17,814 nt of DNA from Hyphomicrobiales bacterium (GTDB taxonomy: Bacteria; Pseudomonadota; Alphaproteobacteria; Rhizobiales; Xanthobacteraceae): contig JACQDO010000157.1 of the NCBI GenBank assembly GCA_016201085.1, positions 1 to 17,814 of the forward strand, given 5' to 3'. The notes beneath the pieces are model-generated. The model was not told where the DNA came from. It was given only the letters and a program-made list of their open reading frames with translations, and did no database searches. The translations under genes were made by a program, and so were the position numbers. Of the stretch, positions 1 to 7,911 are shown in pieces; positions within the stretch are counted from its first letter, which is position 1; each line of letters opens with the position of its first letter.

Positions 1-51
1 GCGATCCTCAAGCAGCGCATCAACGGCCACGAAGTCGCCGACGAAGCCTGA
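1..51 (+). CDS. ihfA: C-terminal end of integration host factor alpha subunit (partial)
   Basis: Only the last 16 codons and a TGA stop are inside the window; the gene begins to the left. The tail reads AILKQRINGHEVADEA, which matches the end of alphaproteobacterial IHF-alpha, where an I/V-L-K-x-R-I-N motif forms the last beta strand and helix of the HU/IHF fold, followed by a short variable acidic tail. IHF is a DNA-bending nucleoid protein. A MerR-family gene follows 47 bases downstream on the same strand, an arrangement I recall as common next to ihfA in Rhizobiales, which supports the call. HU (HupB) is the alternative; too little sequence is present to be certain. Confidence 0.7.
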   Translation, partial: AILKQRINGHEVADEA

Positions 52-98
52 ATAGGATTCCGTAACCGCGTTTAATTCCAGCACGGAGTGAGCTCGCT

Positions 99-770
99 TT
101 GGATAACAAGGCGCCGGAAGCATTTCGCACCATCAGTGAAGTGGCGGACGAACTCGATCTGCCGCAACACGTGTTGCGTTTCTGGGAAAGCCGTTTCCGC
201 GAAATCAAGCCGATGAAGCGCGGCGGTGGGCGGCGTTATTATCGGCCCGACGATGTGGATCTGTTACGCGGCATCCGCCATCTGCTGTACGGCGAGGGCT
301 ACACCATTCGCGGCGTGCAGCGCATTCTGCGCGAGCAGGGCGCCAAATTCGTCACCGTGGTCTGGCAGGAAGGCGCGCCGCAGCCGCCGCACGGCGCGAG
401 CGATGACGAGGATTTGGTCGAAGACAATATCGCCACGGAAGTTGCGCCGGACGAAGAAAACCGTGGACTGCGCGGACGGCTCACATCCTTGCTCGGCCGC
501 GATCTCGGTGAGCGTCACGACAATGATCGCCAGGAGCCGTCGCTGCACAGCGCGCCGGTGCCGCGCATCGAGCCGGTCGACCGTGCGATTCACACGCCGA
601 GTGAGCCGGAGCCGCCGCCGCCGGAGCCCGCGCTGCCGCCGCCACCTCCGGCGCCGATGAGCGTCAGCACCGCGCTCGCGCGCGAGGATGTACGCAAGCT
701 GCACGCCGTGCTGCACGAGCTGGTCGAATGCCGCAAGCTGATCGAGGCTGCAGCGGTACGCGCGGAGTAA
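99..770 (+). CDS. MerR family transcriptional regulator
   Basis: A 223-residue protein. Residues about 9-80 form a MerR-type winged helix-turn-helix: [11 protein letters not shown] starts the first helices, RFWESRF precedes the wing, [15 protein letters not shown] is the typical wing and third helix, and [11 protein letters not shown] is the following helix. Residues about 165-190 are extremely rich in Pro and Glu, and the last 30 or so residues look like an amphipathic helix that may mediate dimerisation or effector contact. There is no Cys pattern typical of metal-sensing MerR proteins, so the signal sensed is unknown. The start is TTG at 99, preceded by GGAG at 85-88 at a workable distance. 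It follows the ihfA-like gene by 47 bases and could be co-transcribed with it. Family assignment is firm; the targets cannot be read from the sequence. Confidence 0.88.
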   Translation: MDNKAPEAFRTISEVADELDLPQHVLRFWESRFREIKPMKRGGGRRYYRPDDVDLLRGIRHLLYGEGYTIRGVQRILREQGAKFVTVVWQEGAPQPPHGASDDEDLVEDNIATEVAPDEENRGLRGRLTSLLGRDLGERHDNDRQEPSLHSAPVPRIEPVDRAIHTPSEPEPPPPEPALPPPPPAPMSVSTALAREDVRKLHAVLHELVECRKLIEAAAVRAE

Positions 771-875
771 TCCATCAGTCAATAATCATACGCGATTGAA
801 CCTATTGGGCGTGGCGGCGAACTAATCGCCATGTAGAATGGAAATACCGGCTGTACCGGCGGGCAGGGGTTGCGT

Positions 876-2369
876 ATGCGGCGGCTAGTGACGGCTGTAT
901 TAGTGGCGATGGCGGTGAGCCTTGGCTCGCTTACGCCGGCACTAAGTCAGATTTGCACCTTCGCATGCGCTCCGAATCCGCCGCCTGTCACCGCCGCCAG
1001 GCCAATTACACCACTCGGGATATTCGTGCTGGGCTCTATCGGGTGCGCCGCCGCCGCGCCGATTGCGCAGACCGCGATCCTCGGCCGCGAACTGACGATG
1101 AACGAAGCCTATCGCACGATGCTCGGCTGCGTGGCGGGTCCCGCCGGCTGGCTGATCGCGGATTGGCTGGCGCCACCGTCACTCGGCTTGCCGACGCCAC
1201 CGAATCCCACGCCAGGGCCGCGCCAGCCCGGTCAACGCACCGGCGGCCGCAACATCAGTGTCCCGCCCGCCGGCCTGACCGACATCGTGCCCGATGAAAT
1301 ACTGCTTCAGCTCGCGCCCGGTGTTTCGCAACAGGCGTTCGCGCGCAGCGCCGGGCTGCTGCAGATCACGCTGCTGGAAACGCAGACATTTGGCCTCACC
1401 GGCCGCACGCTCCAGCGCTGGCGCATCATCGGCGGCCGCTCGGTGACCGCGACGCTGTTCTCGACGAGAAACAATAGGAACATCGCCTTCGCGCAGCCGA
1501 ATTATCTTTATCGGCTGCATCAAGGCGCGGCACCGGCCGGCAACGATGCCGCCGCCGCGCAATATGTCGTCAACAAGCTGCATCTCACGGAAGCGCACCG
1601 CATCAGCAGCGGCGACGACGTACTGGTGGCAATTATCGATTCCAAGATCGACAGCAGCCATGTCGATCTCGCCGGCGTGGTGGTGGATGAATACGACGTG
1701 ATCGGCACGCCGGGACCGGCGCATTCGCACGGCACCGCCATGGCCGGCGCCATCGCCGCGCACAGCAAGCTGATCGGCGTTGCGCCGAAGGTGAAGCTGC
1801 TCGCGGTGCGCGCCTTCTCCGGCGGCAGCGAGAGCGCGCAGGCCACGACCTTCAACGTCATGAAAGGTCTCGACTGGGCTGCTGCCAAGAATGCCCGCAT
1901 CGTCAATATGAGCTTTGCCGGGCCGAGCGATGCCATGCTGCGCGACATGCTGGGCAAGGCGAATGCGCGAGGCATGGTGCTGATCGCGGCGGTCGGCAAT
2001 GCCGGACCGAAATCGCCGCCGCTATTCCCGGCGGCCGACGCGCATGTCATCGGCATCACCGCGACCGATGCCGAGGACAAACTGCTGCCGCAGGCCAATC
2101 GTGGCACGCAGGTCGCGGTGGCGGCGCCCTGCGTCGAAATCCTGGCGGCGGCGCCCGAGGGCGGCTACCAGGTCACCTCCGGCACTTCGGTGGCCGCCGC
2201 GCATGCCAGCGGGGTGGCGGCGCTGCTGCTGGCGCGCGACGCCAAGCTCACGCCGGCGCAGGTGCGCAATACGATGATCCGCTCGGCGCATCCGGTCGCC
2301 GGCGCACGGCGCGATTACGGCGCCGGCGTGATCGACGCGCTGGCGGCGGTCAATTCGCTGCGGCGCTAG
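876..2369 (+). CDS. Secreted subtilisin-like serine protease (peptidase S8)
   Basis: A 497-residue protein. I chose ATG 876 because AGGGG at 865-869 lies six bases before it; the TTG at 870 would touch that site. Residues 1 to about 24 are a Sec signal peptide (MRRL, hydrophobic core, then A-L-S). A Pro-rich and hydrophobic stretch follows, then a segment at about 135-210 (IVPDEILLQL ... AFAQPNYLY) resembling the inhibitor/prodomain of S8 proteases. The catalytic domain shows Asp255 (VAIIDSKID), His285 (HSHGTAMAG), the oxyanion Asn375 (AAVGNAG) and Ser438 (SGTSVAAAHASG), so it should be active. The Asp motif has Ser-Lys where most subtilisins have Thr-Gly. It probably acts in the periplasm or outside the cell. 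The substrate is unknown. It stands alone, ending two bases before the convergent acyl-CoA synthetase gene. Confidence 0.9.
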   Translation: MRRLVTAVLVAMAVSLGSLTPALSQICTFACAPNPPPVTAARPITPLGIFVLGSIGCAAAAPIAQTAILGRELTMNEAYRTMLGCVAGPAGWLIADWLAPPSLGLPTPPNPTPGPRQPGQRTGGRNISVPPAGLTDIVPDEILLQLAPGVSQQAFARSAGLLQITLLETQTFGLTGRTLQRWRIIGGRSVTATLFSTRNNRNIAFAQPNYLYRLHQGAAPAGNDAAAAQYVVNKLHLTEAHRISSGDDVLVAIIDSKIDSSHVDLAGVVVDEYDVIGTPGPAHSHGTAMAGAIAAHSKLIGVAPKVKLLAVRAFSGGSESAQATTFNVMKGLDWAAAKNARIVNMSFAGPSDAMLRDMLGKANARGMVLIAAVGNAGPKSPPLFPAADAHVIGITATDAEDKLLPQANRGTQVAVAAPCVEILAAAPEGGYQVTSGTSVAAAHASGVAALLLARDAKLTPAQVRNTMIRSAHPVAGARRDYGAGVIDALAAVNSLRR

Positions 2370-2371
2370 CG

Positions 2372-4465
2372 CTAAGGCTTTGTAATAATCAAAGCGTCGG
2401 CCGCCACCACGCCCTGACCGCGCGGACGCACGAACAGCGGATTGATATCGAGCTCGGCGATGCGTTCTTCCTGCGCCGCCAGCACCGAGACGCGCGCGAT
2501 CGCCTCGGCCAAGGCCTCCACATCGAGCGCGCCGCGGCCGCGGAAGGCACCAAACAGCGCAGCCGCGCGCAGCTCACCGATCATGGCGCGCGCCACATCG
2601 ATGCCGAACGGAGCCACGCGATAGGCCACGTCCTTGAGTGCTTCGGTGGCAATGCCGCCGAGCCCGAAGGCGACCACCGGCCCGAACGAGGGGTCGCGCA
2701 CCACGCCGATCAGCGTTTCTAGTCCGTCCGTAATTATCTCGGCGACGATGAAGCCGTCGATGGCGGCCTCCGGCCGCTGCCGCTTGAGATTGGCGCGGAT
2801 GCTGCGGATCGCGGCGGCAATGCCATCGATGCCAGTGATGCCAAGCATGACGCCACCGACCTCGCTCTTGTGCGCGATGTCGCGCGACAGGATTTTCACC
2901 GCCACCGGGTATTGCAGATCGAGCGCCGCAGGCTGCTCGCAGTCGGCGGGCAGCACGACTTCGCGCGCCACCGGGATGCCGATCTGCGCCAGCAGCGCTT
3001 TGCTGCGTACCTCGTCAAGCGGCCCGCCGCCCGCCGGTAGCGTGATGCGCTTAACATTCGGCGGCGGGGCCGGTGGCGCGGCCGAGCGCACGGCGGAAAA
3101 TCCGGCGAGCTTTACGGCGGCTTCCGCCACCCGCACCGGCGATTCATAGATCGGCACGTGGCCTTCATCGAGCAAGGCGTAGGCCGCCTCGGCGCGTTTG
3201 CGGCTCGGCACCCATGCCAGCATGATCGGCTTGTTGTGTCGCGCGATGGCCTCGCGAATGGCGCGCGCGCTGCGCAGCGCGCCTTCGCCGGGCAGCGAGG
3301 CCAGCATGACGGCAAGCTGATCGACCTCGGGGTCGGCGAGCATGGCGTTGATTACGTCGGTGAGCAGCGCGAAGTCATTGAACACCGATGCGGTGACATC
3401 GACCGGATTGACAATCGAGCCATAAGACGGAATGGCGGCGCGCAGGACTTTGTTAGTCTCGTCGCCAAATTTCGCCAGTGTCAGACCGCGCGCAATCGCA
3501 CGGTCGGTGAACAGGATGCCGGCACCGCCGGAAATGCCGACCGAGGCGACGCGCGGTCCGGCCGGCAATATGCCACCGAGAAAAGCGCGGCAGGCATCGG
3601 CCAGATCGTCGATGTCGAAGATTTCGATGATGCCGGATTGCCGGAAGGCGGCGCGATAGATGTCGTAGCGCCCGGTCATGCTGCCGGTGTGCGAACTGGC
3701 GGCACGCGCACCGTCGGCGCTGTTGCCGGACTTCCACACCAGCAAGGGCTTGCCGGCGGCGAGGGCGCGGCGACCGGCCGCCATCAGGCGGCGGCCGTCG
3801 GCGACGCTTTCGATATAGGCGCAGATGATGCGAGTGCCGGGGTCCTCGATCAGCGCCTCGATCACTTCCGGCGTGGTCACATCGGCCTCGTTGCCGGTGG
3901 AAATCGCGACGCGAAAGCCGATGCCGCGGGCGCCGCAGCTCATCAGCACCGAGAAGCCGAAGCCGCCGCTCTGCGACACCATCGATACGGAGCCGGCGAG
4001 CAACTCCGGCTCCTGGAACACCGAGCCGAAGCCGGCATAAAGCCGCGTGGTGAGATTGAGCAGGCCCTGGCAGTTCGGACCGATCAGGCGGGTGCCGGTC
4101 TTGGCCGCTGCTTGGCGCAATTGCGCTTCGAGCGCGGCGCCATCGGCGCCGGTCTCGCGATATCCGGCGCTCAGCACGATGCAGAACGGAATGCCGGCCG
4201 CGCCGCAGGCGCGCACCGCCTCGCTCGCGGCCTGTGCCGGCACCGCGATCAGCGCCACGTCGCAAGGCGCGCCGATGTCGGCGACGCTGGCATAGCAGCG
4301 CAAGCCGTCAATCTCCCGATATTTCGGATTGACCGGATAGACGGCGCCGCGAAAGCCGAACCGGTTGAGCGCCCGTACCGGTTGGCCGCCGATGCGGGTG
4401 AGGTCGGCGGAGGCGCCGACGATCGCGATGCCGCGCGGTTCGAACAAATGCGACAGAGCGTGCAA
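2372..4465 (-). CDS. ADP-forming acyl-CoA synthetase (acetate--CoA ligase family)
   Basis: A single-chain NDP-forming acyl-CoA synthetase of 697 residues. In order: an N-terminal CoA-binding Rossmann domain (FEPRGIAIVGAS ... YPVNPKY, about 8-130), two succinyl-CoA-ligase-like flavodoxin domains (about 150-460), and a C-terminal ATP-grasp domain (about 480-697, with VAVKILSRDIAHKSEVGGV and the ending ELDINPLFV). His259 in SSHTGSMTG is the histidine that is phosphorylated during catalysis in this family. It would activate a carboxylic acid to its CoA thioester, or run in reverse to make ATP. The acid cannot be deduced. The start used is TTG 4465 after a G-rich run; another TTG at 4450 (just before FEPRG) is possible. 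It diverges from two beta-oxidation genes, which suggests a shared degradation pathway. Confidence 0.88.
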   Translation of the reverse strand: MHALSHLFEPRGIAIVGASADLTRIGGQPVRALNRFGFRGAVYPVNPKYREIDGLRCYASVADIGAPCDVALIAVPAQAASEAVRACGAAGIPFCIVLSAGYRETGADGAALEAQLRQAAAKTGTRLIGPNCQGLLNLTTRLYAGFGSVFQEPELLAGSVSMVSQSGGFGFSVLMSCGARGIGFRVAISTGNEADVTTPEVIEALIEDPGTRIICAYIESVADGRRLMAAGRRALAAGKPLLVWKSGNSADGARAASSHTGSMTGRYDIYRAAFRQSGIIEIFDIDDLADACRAFLGGILPAGPRVASVGISGGAGILFTDRAIARGLTLAKFGDETNKVLRAAIPSYGSIVNPVDVTASVFNDFALLTDVINAMLADPEVDQLAVMLASLPGEGALRSARAIREAIARHNKPIMLAWVPSRKRAEAAYALLDEGHVPIYESPVRVAEAAVKLAGFSAVRSAAPPAPPPNVKRITLPAGGGPLDEVRSKALLAQIGIPVAREVVLPADCEQPAALDLQYPVAVKILSRDIAHKSEVGGVMLGITGIDGIAAAIRSIRANLKRQRPEAAIDGFIVAEIITDGLETLIGVVRDPSFGPVVAFGLGGIATEALKDVAYRVAPFGIDVARAMIGELRAAALFGAFRGRGALDVEALAEAIARVSVLAAQEERIAELDINPLFVRPRGQGVVAADALIITKP

Positions 4466-4596
4466 GCAACCCCCGGGACGCCTCGTGATGCTCTCTTGGC
4501 GTGGACCATCCGTTGTATGCTACAGGCAGGCTCGTTTTGTAAACCAAGCCGCTGCATGATAGGCAATCTCCCCACCCTCGCGATGGATCGAACGCC
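4466..4596. promoter_or_regulatory. Divergent control region with imperfect palindrome
   Basis: This 131-base gap separates two divergent metabolic genes and should hold both promoters. An imperfect 22-bp dyad lies at 4529-4550: outer arms GGCT and AGCC, inner arms TTT and AAA around a central GT step, with two mismatched pairs. For the + strand a possible promoter is TTGGCG (4495-4500) with a -10-like element near 4512-4523; for the - strand a TTGGTT or TTTACA -35-like element falls inside the dyad. The dyad could be an operator for a fatty-acid-responsive repressor, but no regulator gene is adjacent. This is inference from sequence symmetry alone. Confidence 0.35.
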
Positions 4597-5376
4597 ATGA
4601 CTGCGTCGGATACGCTGCTGATCGAACGCCCGTCGAACGATATCGCCGTGCTGCGGCTCAACCGGCCGCAGGTGCGCAACGCGCTCAATATGGACCTGCG
4701 CACGCGGCTGGCCGACGAGATCGCGCGTTTGGGCGCCGACCCGGAAATCCGCTGCCTGATCGTCACCGGTTCGGAGGCGGCCTTCATGGCCGGCGCCGAT
4801 ATCGGCGAAATGGCGGGGGCCGGCCCGGTCGAGGTGATGGCGCGCAACGTGCAGAAATACTGGCGCGCCATTACCGAGTGCCCCAAGCCGCTGATCGCCG
4901 CGGTCGAAGGCTTCGCGCTCGGCGCCGGACTTGAGCTGGCGATGTGCGCCGACATCATCGTGGCGGGCGAGGGCGCCAAGCTTGGCCAGCCCGAGGTCAA
5001 GGTCGGCATTCTGCCTGGCGCCGGTGGCACGCAGAAGCTGGCGCGGCTGGTCGGCAGCAAACGCGCCATGCTGTTGCTGATGACCGGCCGCATGTTCGGC
5101 GCCACCGAGGCGTTCAACATGGGCGTGGTCAGCGAGGTCGCGCCCACCGGGCAGGCGCTGGCGCGCGCGCTCGAGATCGCGCGCGAGATCGCCGCGATGT
5201 CGCCGATCTCGATCATGCAGATCAAGGAAATCGTCAATGCGGGTCTCAACGCGCCGCTCGACACCGCGCTGATGCTGGAGCGCAAGGCCTTCCAGTTGCA
5301 GTTCGCCACCGGCGATCAGAAGGAAGGCATGCGGGCCTTCATGGAAAAACGCAAACCGAAATTCGAAGGGAAGTAA
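4597..5376 (+). CDS. Enoyl-CoA hydratase (crotonase family)
   Basis: A 259-residue crotonase-fold protein, the usual length for the family. It would add water across the trans-2,3 double bond of enoyl-CoA to give 3-hydroxyacyl-CoA. The oxyanion-hole segment FMAGADIGEMA is at about 63-73. Both catalytic acids of true hydratases are present: Glu113 in GAGLELAMCAD and Glu133 in LGQPEVKVGILPGAGGTQ. This separates it from crotonase-fold isomerases and hydrolases that lack one of them. The C-terminal helix ends KRKPKFEGK. The ATG start at 4597 has only a weak ribosome-binding site. The dehydrogenase gene that performs the next step begins two bases after its stop, so the two are one operon. The chain length of the substrate is not evident. 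Confidence 0.93.
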   Translation: MTASDTLLIERPSNDIAVLRLNRPQVRNALNMDLRTRLADEIARLGADPEIRCLIVTGSEAAFMAGADIGEMAGAGPVEVMARNVQKYWRAITECPKPLIAAVEGFALGAGLELAMCADIIVAGEGAKLGQPEVKVGILPGAGGTQKLARLVGSKRAMLLLMTGRMFGATEAFNMGVVSEVAPTGQALARALEIAREIAAMSPISIMQIKEIVNAGLNAPLDTALMLERKAFQLQFATGDQKEGMRAFMEKRKPKFEGK

Positions 5377-5378
5377 GC

Positions 5379-6899
5379 GTGGCGAAGGATTTATCGCAGT
5401 CCGATTTGGTGGTCGCCGTGTTCGGCGCCGGCACCATGGGGCGCGGCATCGCGCAGGTGTGCGCGCAGGCCGGCATGATGACGCTGCTGTCCGATGCGCG
5501 CGAAGGCGCGGCGCAGGAAGCGCTCGCCGCGATCGACAAGGCGCTCGACGGCCAGGTGGCGAAGGGGCGCATGACGGCGGAGGCGAAACAGGGCACTTTG
5601 TCGCGCCTGCGCGAGTTCACGACGTACGATGAGGCCGCCGCCGCCGGCATGGTGATCGAAGCCATCGTGGAAAACCTCGAGGCCAAGCGCGAACTGTTCC
5701 GCGAGATGGAAAAGCGCATCGCGCCCGACGCGGTGCTCGCCACCAACACCTCCTCGCTGTCGGTGACCGAAATCGCCGCCGGCTGCGCGCGGCCGCAACG
5801 GGTGGTCGGCCTGCATTTCTTCAATCCGCCGCCGCTGATGCGGCCGGTCGAGGTGATCGGCGGTCTGCGCACCGAGCCGGCGCTGGTCACTGCGATGGTC
5901 GGCTTCGCCAAGCGGATCGGCAAGCATCCGGTGGTTGCCACCGATACGCCGGGCTTTGTGGTCAATCACGCCGGCCGCGCCTATGGGCCGGAAGCGCTGC
6001 GCATCGCTTCGCAAGGCATCGCCAGCCCGCGCGAGATCGACGTGCTGATGAAGGAGGCGGCCGGATTCCGCATGGGGCCATTCGAGCTGCTCGACCTGGT
6101 CGGCGGCGACGTCACCCATGCGGTGATGGTGAGCATCCACAGTCAATATTTCGGCGAGCCGATCTATCAGCCGTCGGCGCAGATGACGGTGCGGGTGGCC
6201 GGCGGATTGCTCGGCCGTAAGAGCAAGCAGGGCTTCTACAATTACGACGGCCCGCCGAGCGCGAGTCCGCCGAGCATTGCGGTGGCCGCGCAGCCCCTGC
6301 CGGCGTCGGCCTGGGTTGCCGACGAGGACGGCGGCAGCGAGCTTGCCGAATGGCTGACCTCCGCTGGCGTCAAGACGCAGCTCGGCGGCGCGCCCGGAGC
6401 CGGCGCGATCTGTTTCGTGACGCCGCTGGGCGAGGACGCCTCCAATGCGGCGGTGCGCCTGAAGCTCGATCCGGCGCGCACCGTCGGTGTCGATATGCTC
6501 GGCCGCTTCAACGGCCGCCGCACCGTGATGAAGACCCCGCTCACCACGCCGGAAACATTAGGCGCAGCGGTCGCGACATTGTCGGCCGGCGGCGCACCGG
6601 TCACCGCGATCAACGACAGCGCCGGCTTCGTGGTGCAGCGGCTCCTGTGCATGATCGTCAATGTCGGCACCCGCATCGCCGAGCTGTGCATCGCCGCGCC
6701 CGCCGACATCGATACCGCGGTCGAGCTCGGCCTCAATTATCCGAAGGGCCCACTCGCGCTCGGCGACGTGCTGGGGCCCGCCCGCGTGCTGGCGGTGCTC
6801 GACGGCATGCATGCCATCACGCTCGATCCGAAATATCGGGCCTCGCCTTGGCTGCGCCGCCGCGCGCGGCTCGGCGTCTCGCTGCTGATGCCGGATTAG
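5379..6899 (+). CDS. 3-hydroxyacyl-CoA dehydrogenase (PaaH-like, two C-terminal domains)
   Basis: A 506-residue NAD-dependent dehydrogenase that oxidises (S)-3-hydroxyacyl-CoA to 3-ketoacyl-CoA. The GTG start at 5379 follows the stop of the hydratase gene by two bases and has GAAGGGAAG just upstream. The NAD-binding loop GAGTMG is at 16-21; the catalytic pair is His146 (VVGLHFFNPPP) and Glu158 (RPVEVI). TNTSSLSVTEIA is the conserved substrate-pocket segment. A first HADH C-terminal domain (about 190-290, TPGFVVNHAGR ... GRKSKQGFYNY) is followed by a linker and a second HADH-like C-terminal domain (about 395-506, NDSAGFVVQRLL ... NYPKGPLALGD). This duplicated layout and about 505-residue length are typical of PaaH/PaaC-type enzymes. 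The phenylacetate genes that normally accompany paaH are absent, so I do not assign that symbol. Confidence 0.92.
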   Translation: MAKDLSQSDLVVAVFGAGTMGRGIAQVCAQAGMMTLLSDAREGAAQEALAAIDKALDGQVAKGRMTAEAKQGTLSRLREFTTYDEAAAAGMVIEAIVENLEAKRELFREMEKRIAPDAVLATNTSSLSVTEIAAGCARPQRVVGLHFFNPPPLMRPVEVIGGLRTEPALVTAMVGFAKRIGKHPVVATDTPGFVVNHAGRAYGPEALRIASQGIASPREIDVLMKEAAGFRMGPFELLDLVGGDVTHAVMVSIHSQYFGEPIYQPSAQMTVRVAGGLLGRKSKQGFYNYDGPPSASPPSIAVAAQPLPASAWVADEDGGSELAEWLTSAGVKTQLGGAPGAGAICFVTPLGEDASNAAVRLKLDPARTVGVDMLGRFNGRRTVMKTPLTTPETLGAAVATLSAGGAPVTAINDSAGFVVQRLLCMIVNVGTRIAELCIAAPADIDTAVELGLNYPKGPLALGDVLGPARVLAVLDGMHAITLDPKYRASPWLRRRARLGVSLLMPD

Positions 6900-6965
6900 C
6901 GCTGTACGAAAGGCGATCCACGCCATCGTCGGCAACTACTCAACCCACAATTATCCGAAACAGCG

Positions 6966-7012
6966 CCAATAGTTGGCCCAGCATCCCCGTTGGGCCGTCC
7001 ACTTCCTATTGG
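6966..7012. terminator. Nested inverted repeat between convergent genes
   Basis: Between the dehydrogenase gene (+) and the Aat-like gene (-) there is a nested palindrome. The inner arms are GGCCCA (6975-6980) and TGGGCC (6991-6996) around a ten-base loop; the outer arms are CCAATAG (6966-6972) and CTATTGG (7006-7012). The outer right arm covers the stop codon of the Aat-like gene. There is no T-run on either side, so it is not a classical intrinsic terminator. It could stabilise or end both convergent transcripts, but the role is inferred from position only. Confidence 0.35.
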
Positions 7013-7911
7013 GCGGCCGATAAGGCGACACCCGGCTGCCAGTCAGCGACCGCTTTCGGGTCGGCCTCGACCTGCCAGCGTCCCGCTTTGCCGCCAGAGC
7101 CGGTATTCACGGCAAGACAGCGGAGGAACTCAGTGCGGGGAATCGAGCGGAAGCCCATATCGAGGATGGTCGGCGTCGGGTTCTTGCCGTCGTTGAGGAC
7201 GTAGCCCCAGCGCGCGAGATGCCAATTGAGAACGGAGAAGCCGAGTTTGGATGTGTTGTCTTCGCGGGAGAATTGCGACTCGGTGTAGAAAATCCGGCCA
7301 AGCGCCACGCCATACCCACCGCCGACGAGCGCGCCCGCGGCATTCCACACTTCGAAGGAATGCACATAGCCTTCGTCAAAGAGCGCGGCAAAGGCACGCA
7401 TGATGCGCGGCGTGATCCAGGTGATGTGCCACCTGCCTTCGCGGCGACCCGCGCAGGCTTTGATGACGCCTTCGAAATCGCGATCGAACGTGACGGTGTA
7501 ACGATCCTGGCGCATGAGCCGGCGCAGGCGCTTGGCCATGTGAAACTCGTCCAAGAACAGGACGCACCGTTGCGGCGGCGATGTCCAGGCGAGGGTGCCG
7601 ATATGGCCGGTCAAAACCAGACCGCGCTCGTAAGCCGCGACCAGCGTCGGCACCGAAAAATCATGCACGAGCCCGACGCGCGCATAGTCATCGAAAGGAC
7701 GTTCGGGGTCGGGAAGGGCGCGCTGCGGCGCGAAGCACTCGCTGAGCCATCGCCACCAATAAGGCGCGAGGCTGCGCACGCCGTTTTTCTTGAGCGCCCA
7801 TGCGGTACCGAGCGTGACACGCTCAAATATCTCGAGCGGCGTCTCGTGAAACAGTGTATTCCGGCTGTGGGTGAACGCTGAGCGGTCTTGAAGCGCTTCT
7901 GCCGTGCGCAT
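7006..7911 (-). CDS. Divergent leucyl/phenylalanyl-tRNA-protein transferase (Aat) family protein
   Basis: A 301-residue protein whose residues about 85-275 align with Aat, the enzyme that moves Leu or Phe from tRNA to the N-terminus of N-degron proteins. Recognisable family segments in order: TVTFDRDFEGVIKACAGR, ITWITPRIMRAFAALFDEG, VHSFEVW, GGGYGVALGRIFYTES with QFSREDNTSK (Glu211, Ser215, Arg216, Asn219, Lys222), and a final MGFRSIPRTEFLRCL. The canonical DCQ active-site motif is replaced by NDGK: Asp241 remains but the Gln (188 in E. coli) is Gly or Lys243, and the usual WWSPDPR segment reads AWTSPPQRC. It also has about 70 extra N-terminal residues compared with the 234-residue E. coli enzyme. 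ATG 7911 is the first start after an in-frame stop two codons upstream; AGGA is unusually close. It may be a paralogue with altered acceptor or donor use. Confidence 0.72.
   Translation of the reverse strand: MRTAEALQDRSAFTHSRNTLFHETPLEIFERVTLGTAWALKKNGVRSLAPYWWRWLSECFAPQRALPDPERPFDDYARVGLVHDFSVPTLVAAYERGLVLTGHIGTLAWTSPPQRCVLFLDEFHMAKRLRRLMRQDRYTVTFDRDFEGVIKACAGRREGRWHITWITPRIMRAFAALFDEGYVHSFEVWNAAGALVGGGYGVALGRIFYTESQFSREDNTSKLGFSVLNWHLARWGYVLNDGKNPTPTILDMGFRSIPRTEFLRCLAVNTGSGGKAGRWQVEADPKAVADWQPGVALSAAQ

Noticed and set aside
3158..4600. A 480-codon open frame on the + strand opposite the acyl-CoA synthetase gene
   Set aside because: It is antisense to a gene with clear domains and motifs; the translation is rich in Arg, Gly, Ala and His without recognisable domains, as expected for a GC-rich shadow frame.
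4308..5309. A 333-codon open frame on the - strand across the divergent spacer and the hydratase gene
   Set aside because: It overlaps the well-supported enoyl-CoA hydratase in antisense and its sequence is low-complexity Ser/Ala/Arg without family resemblance.
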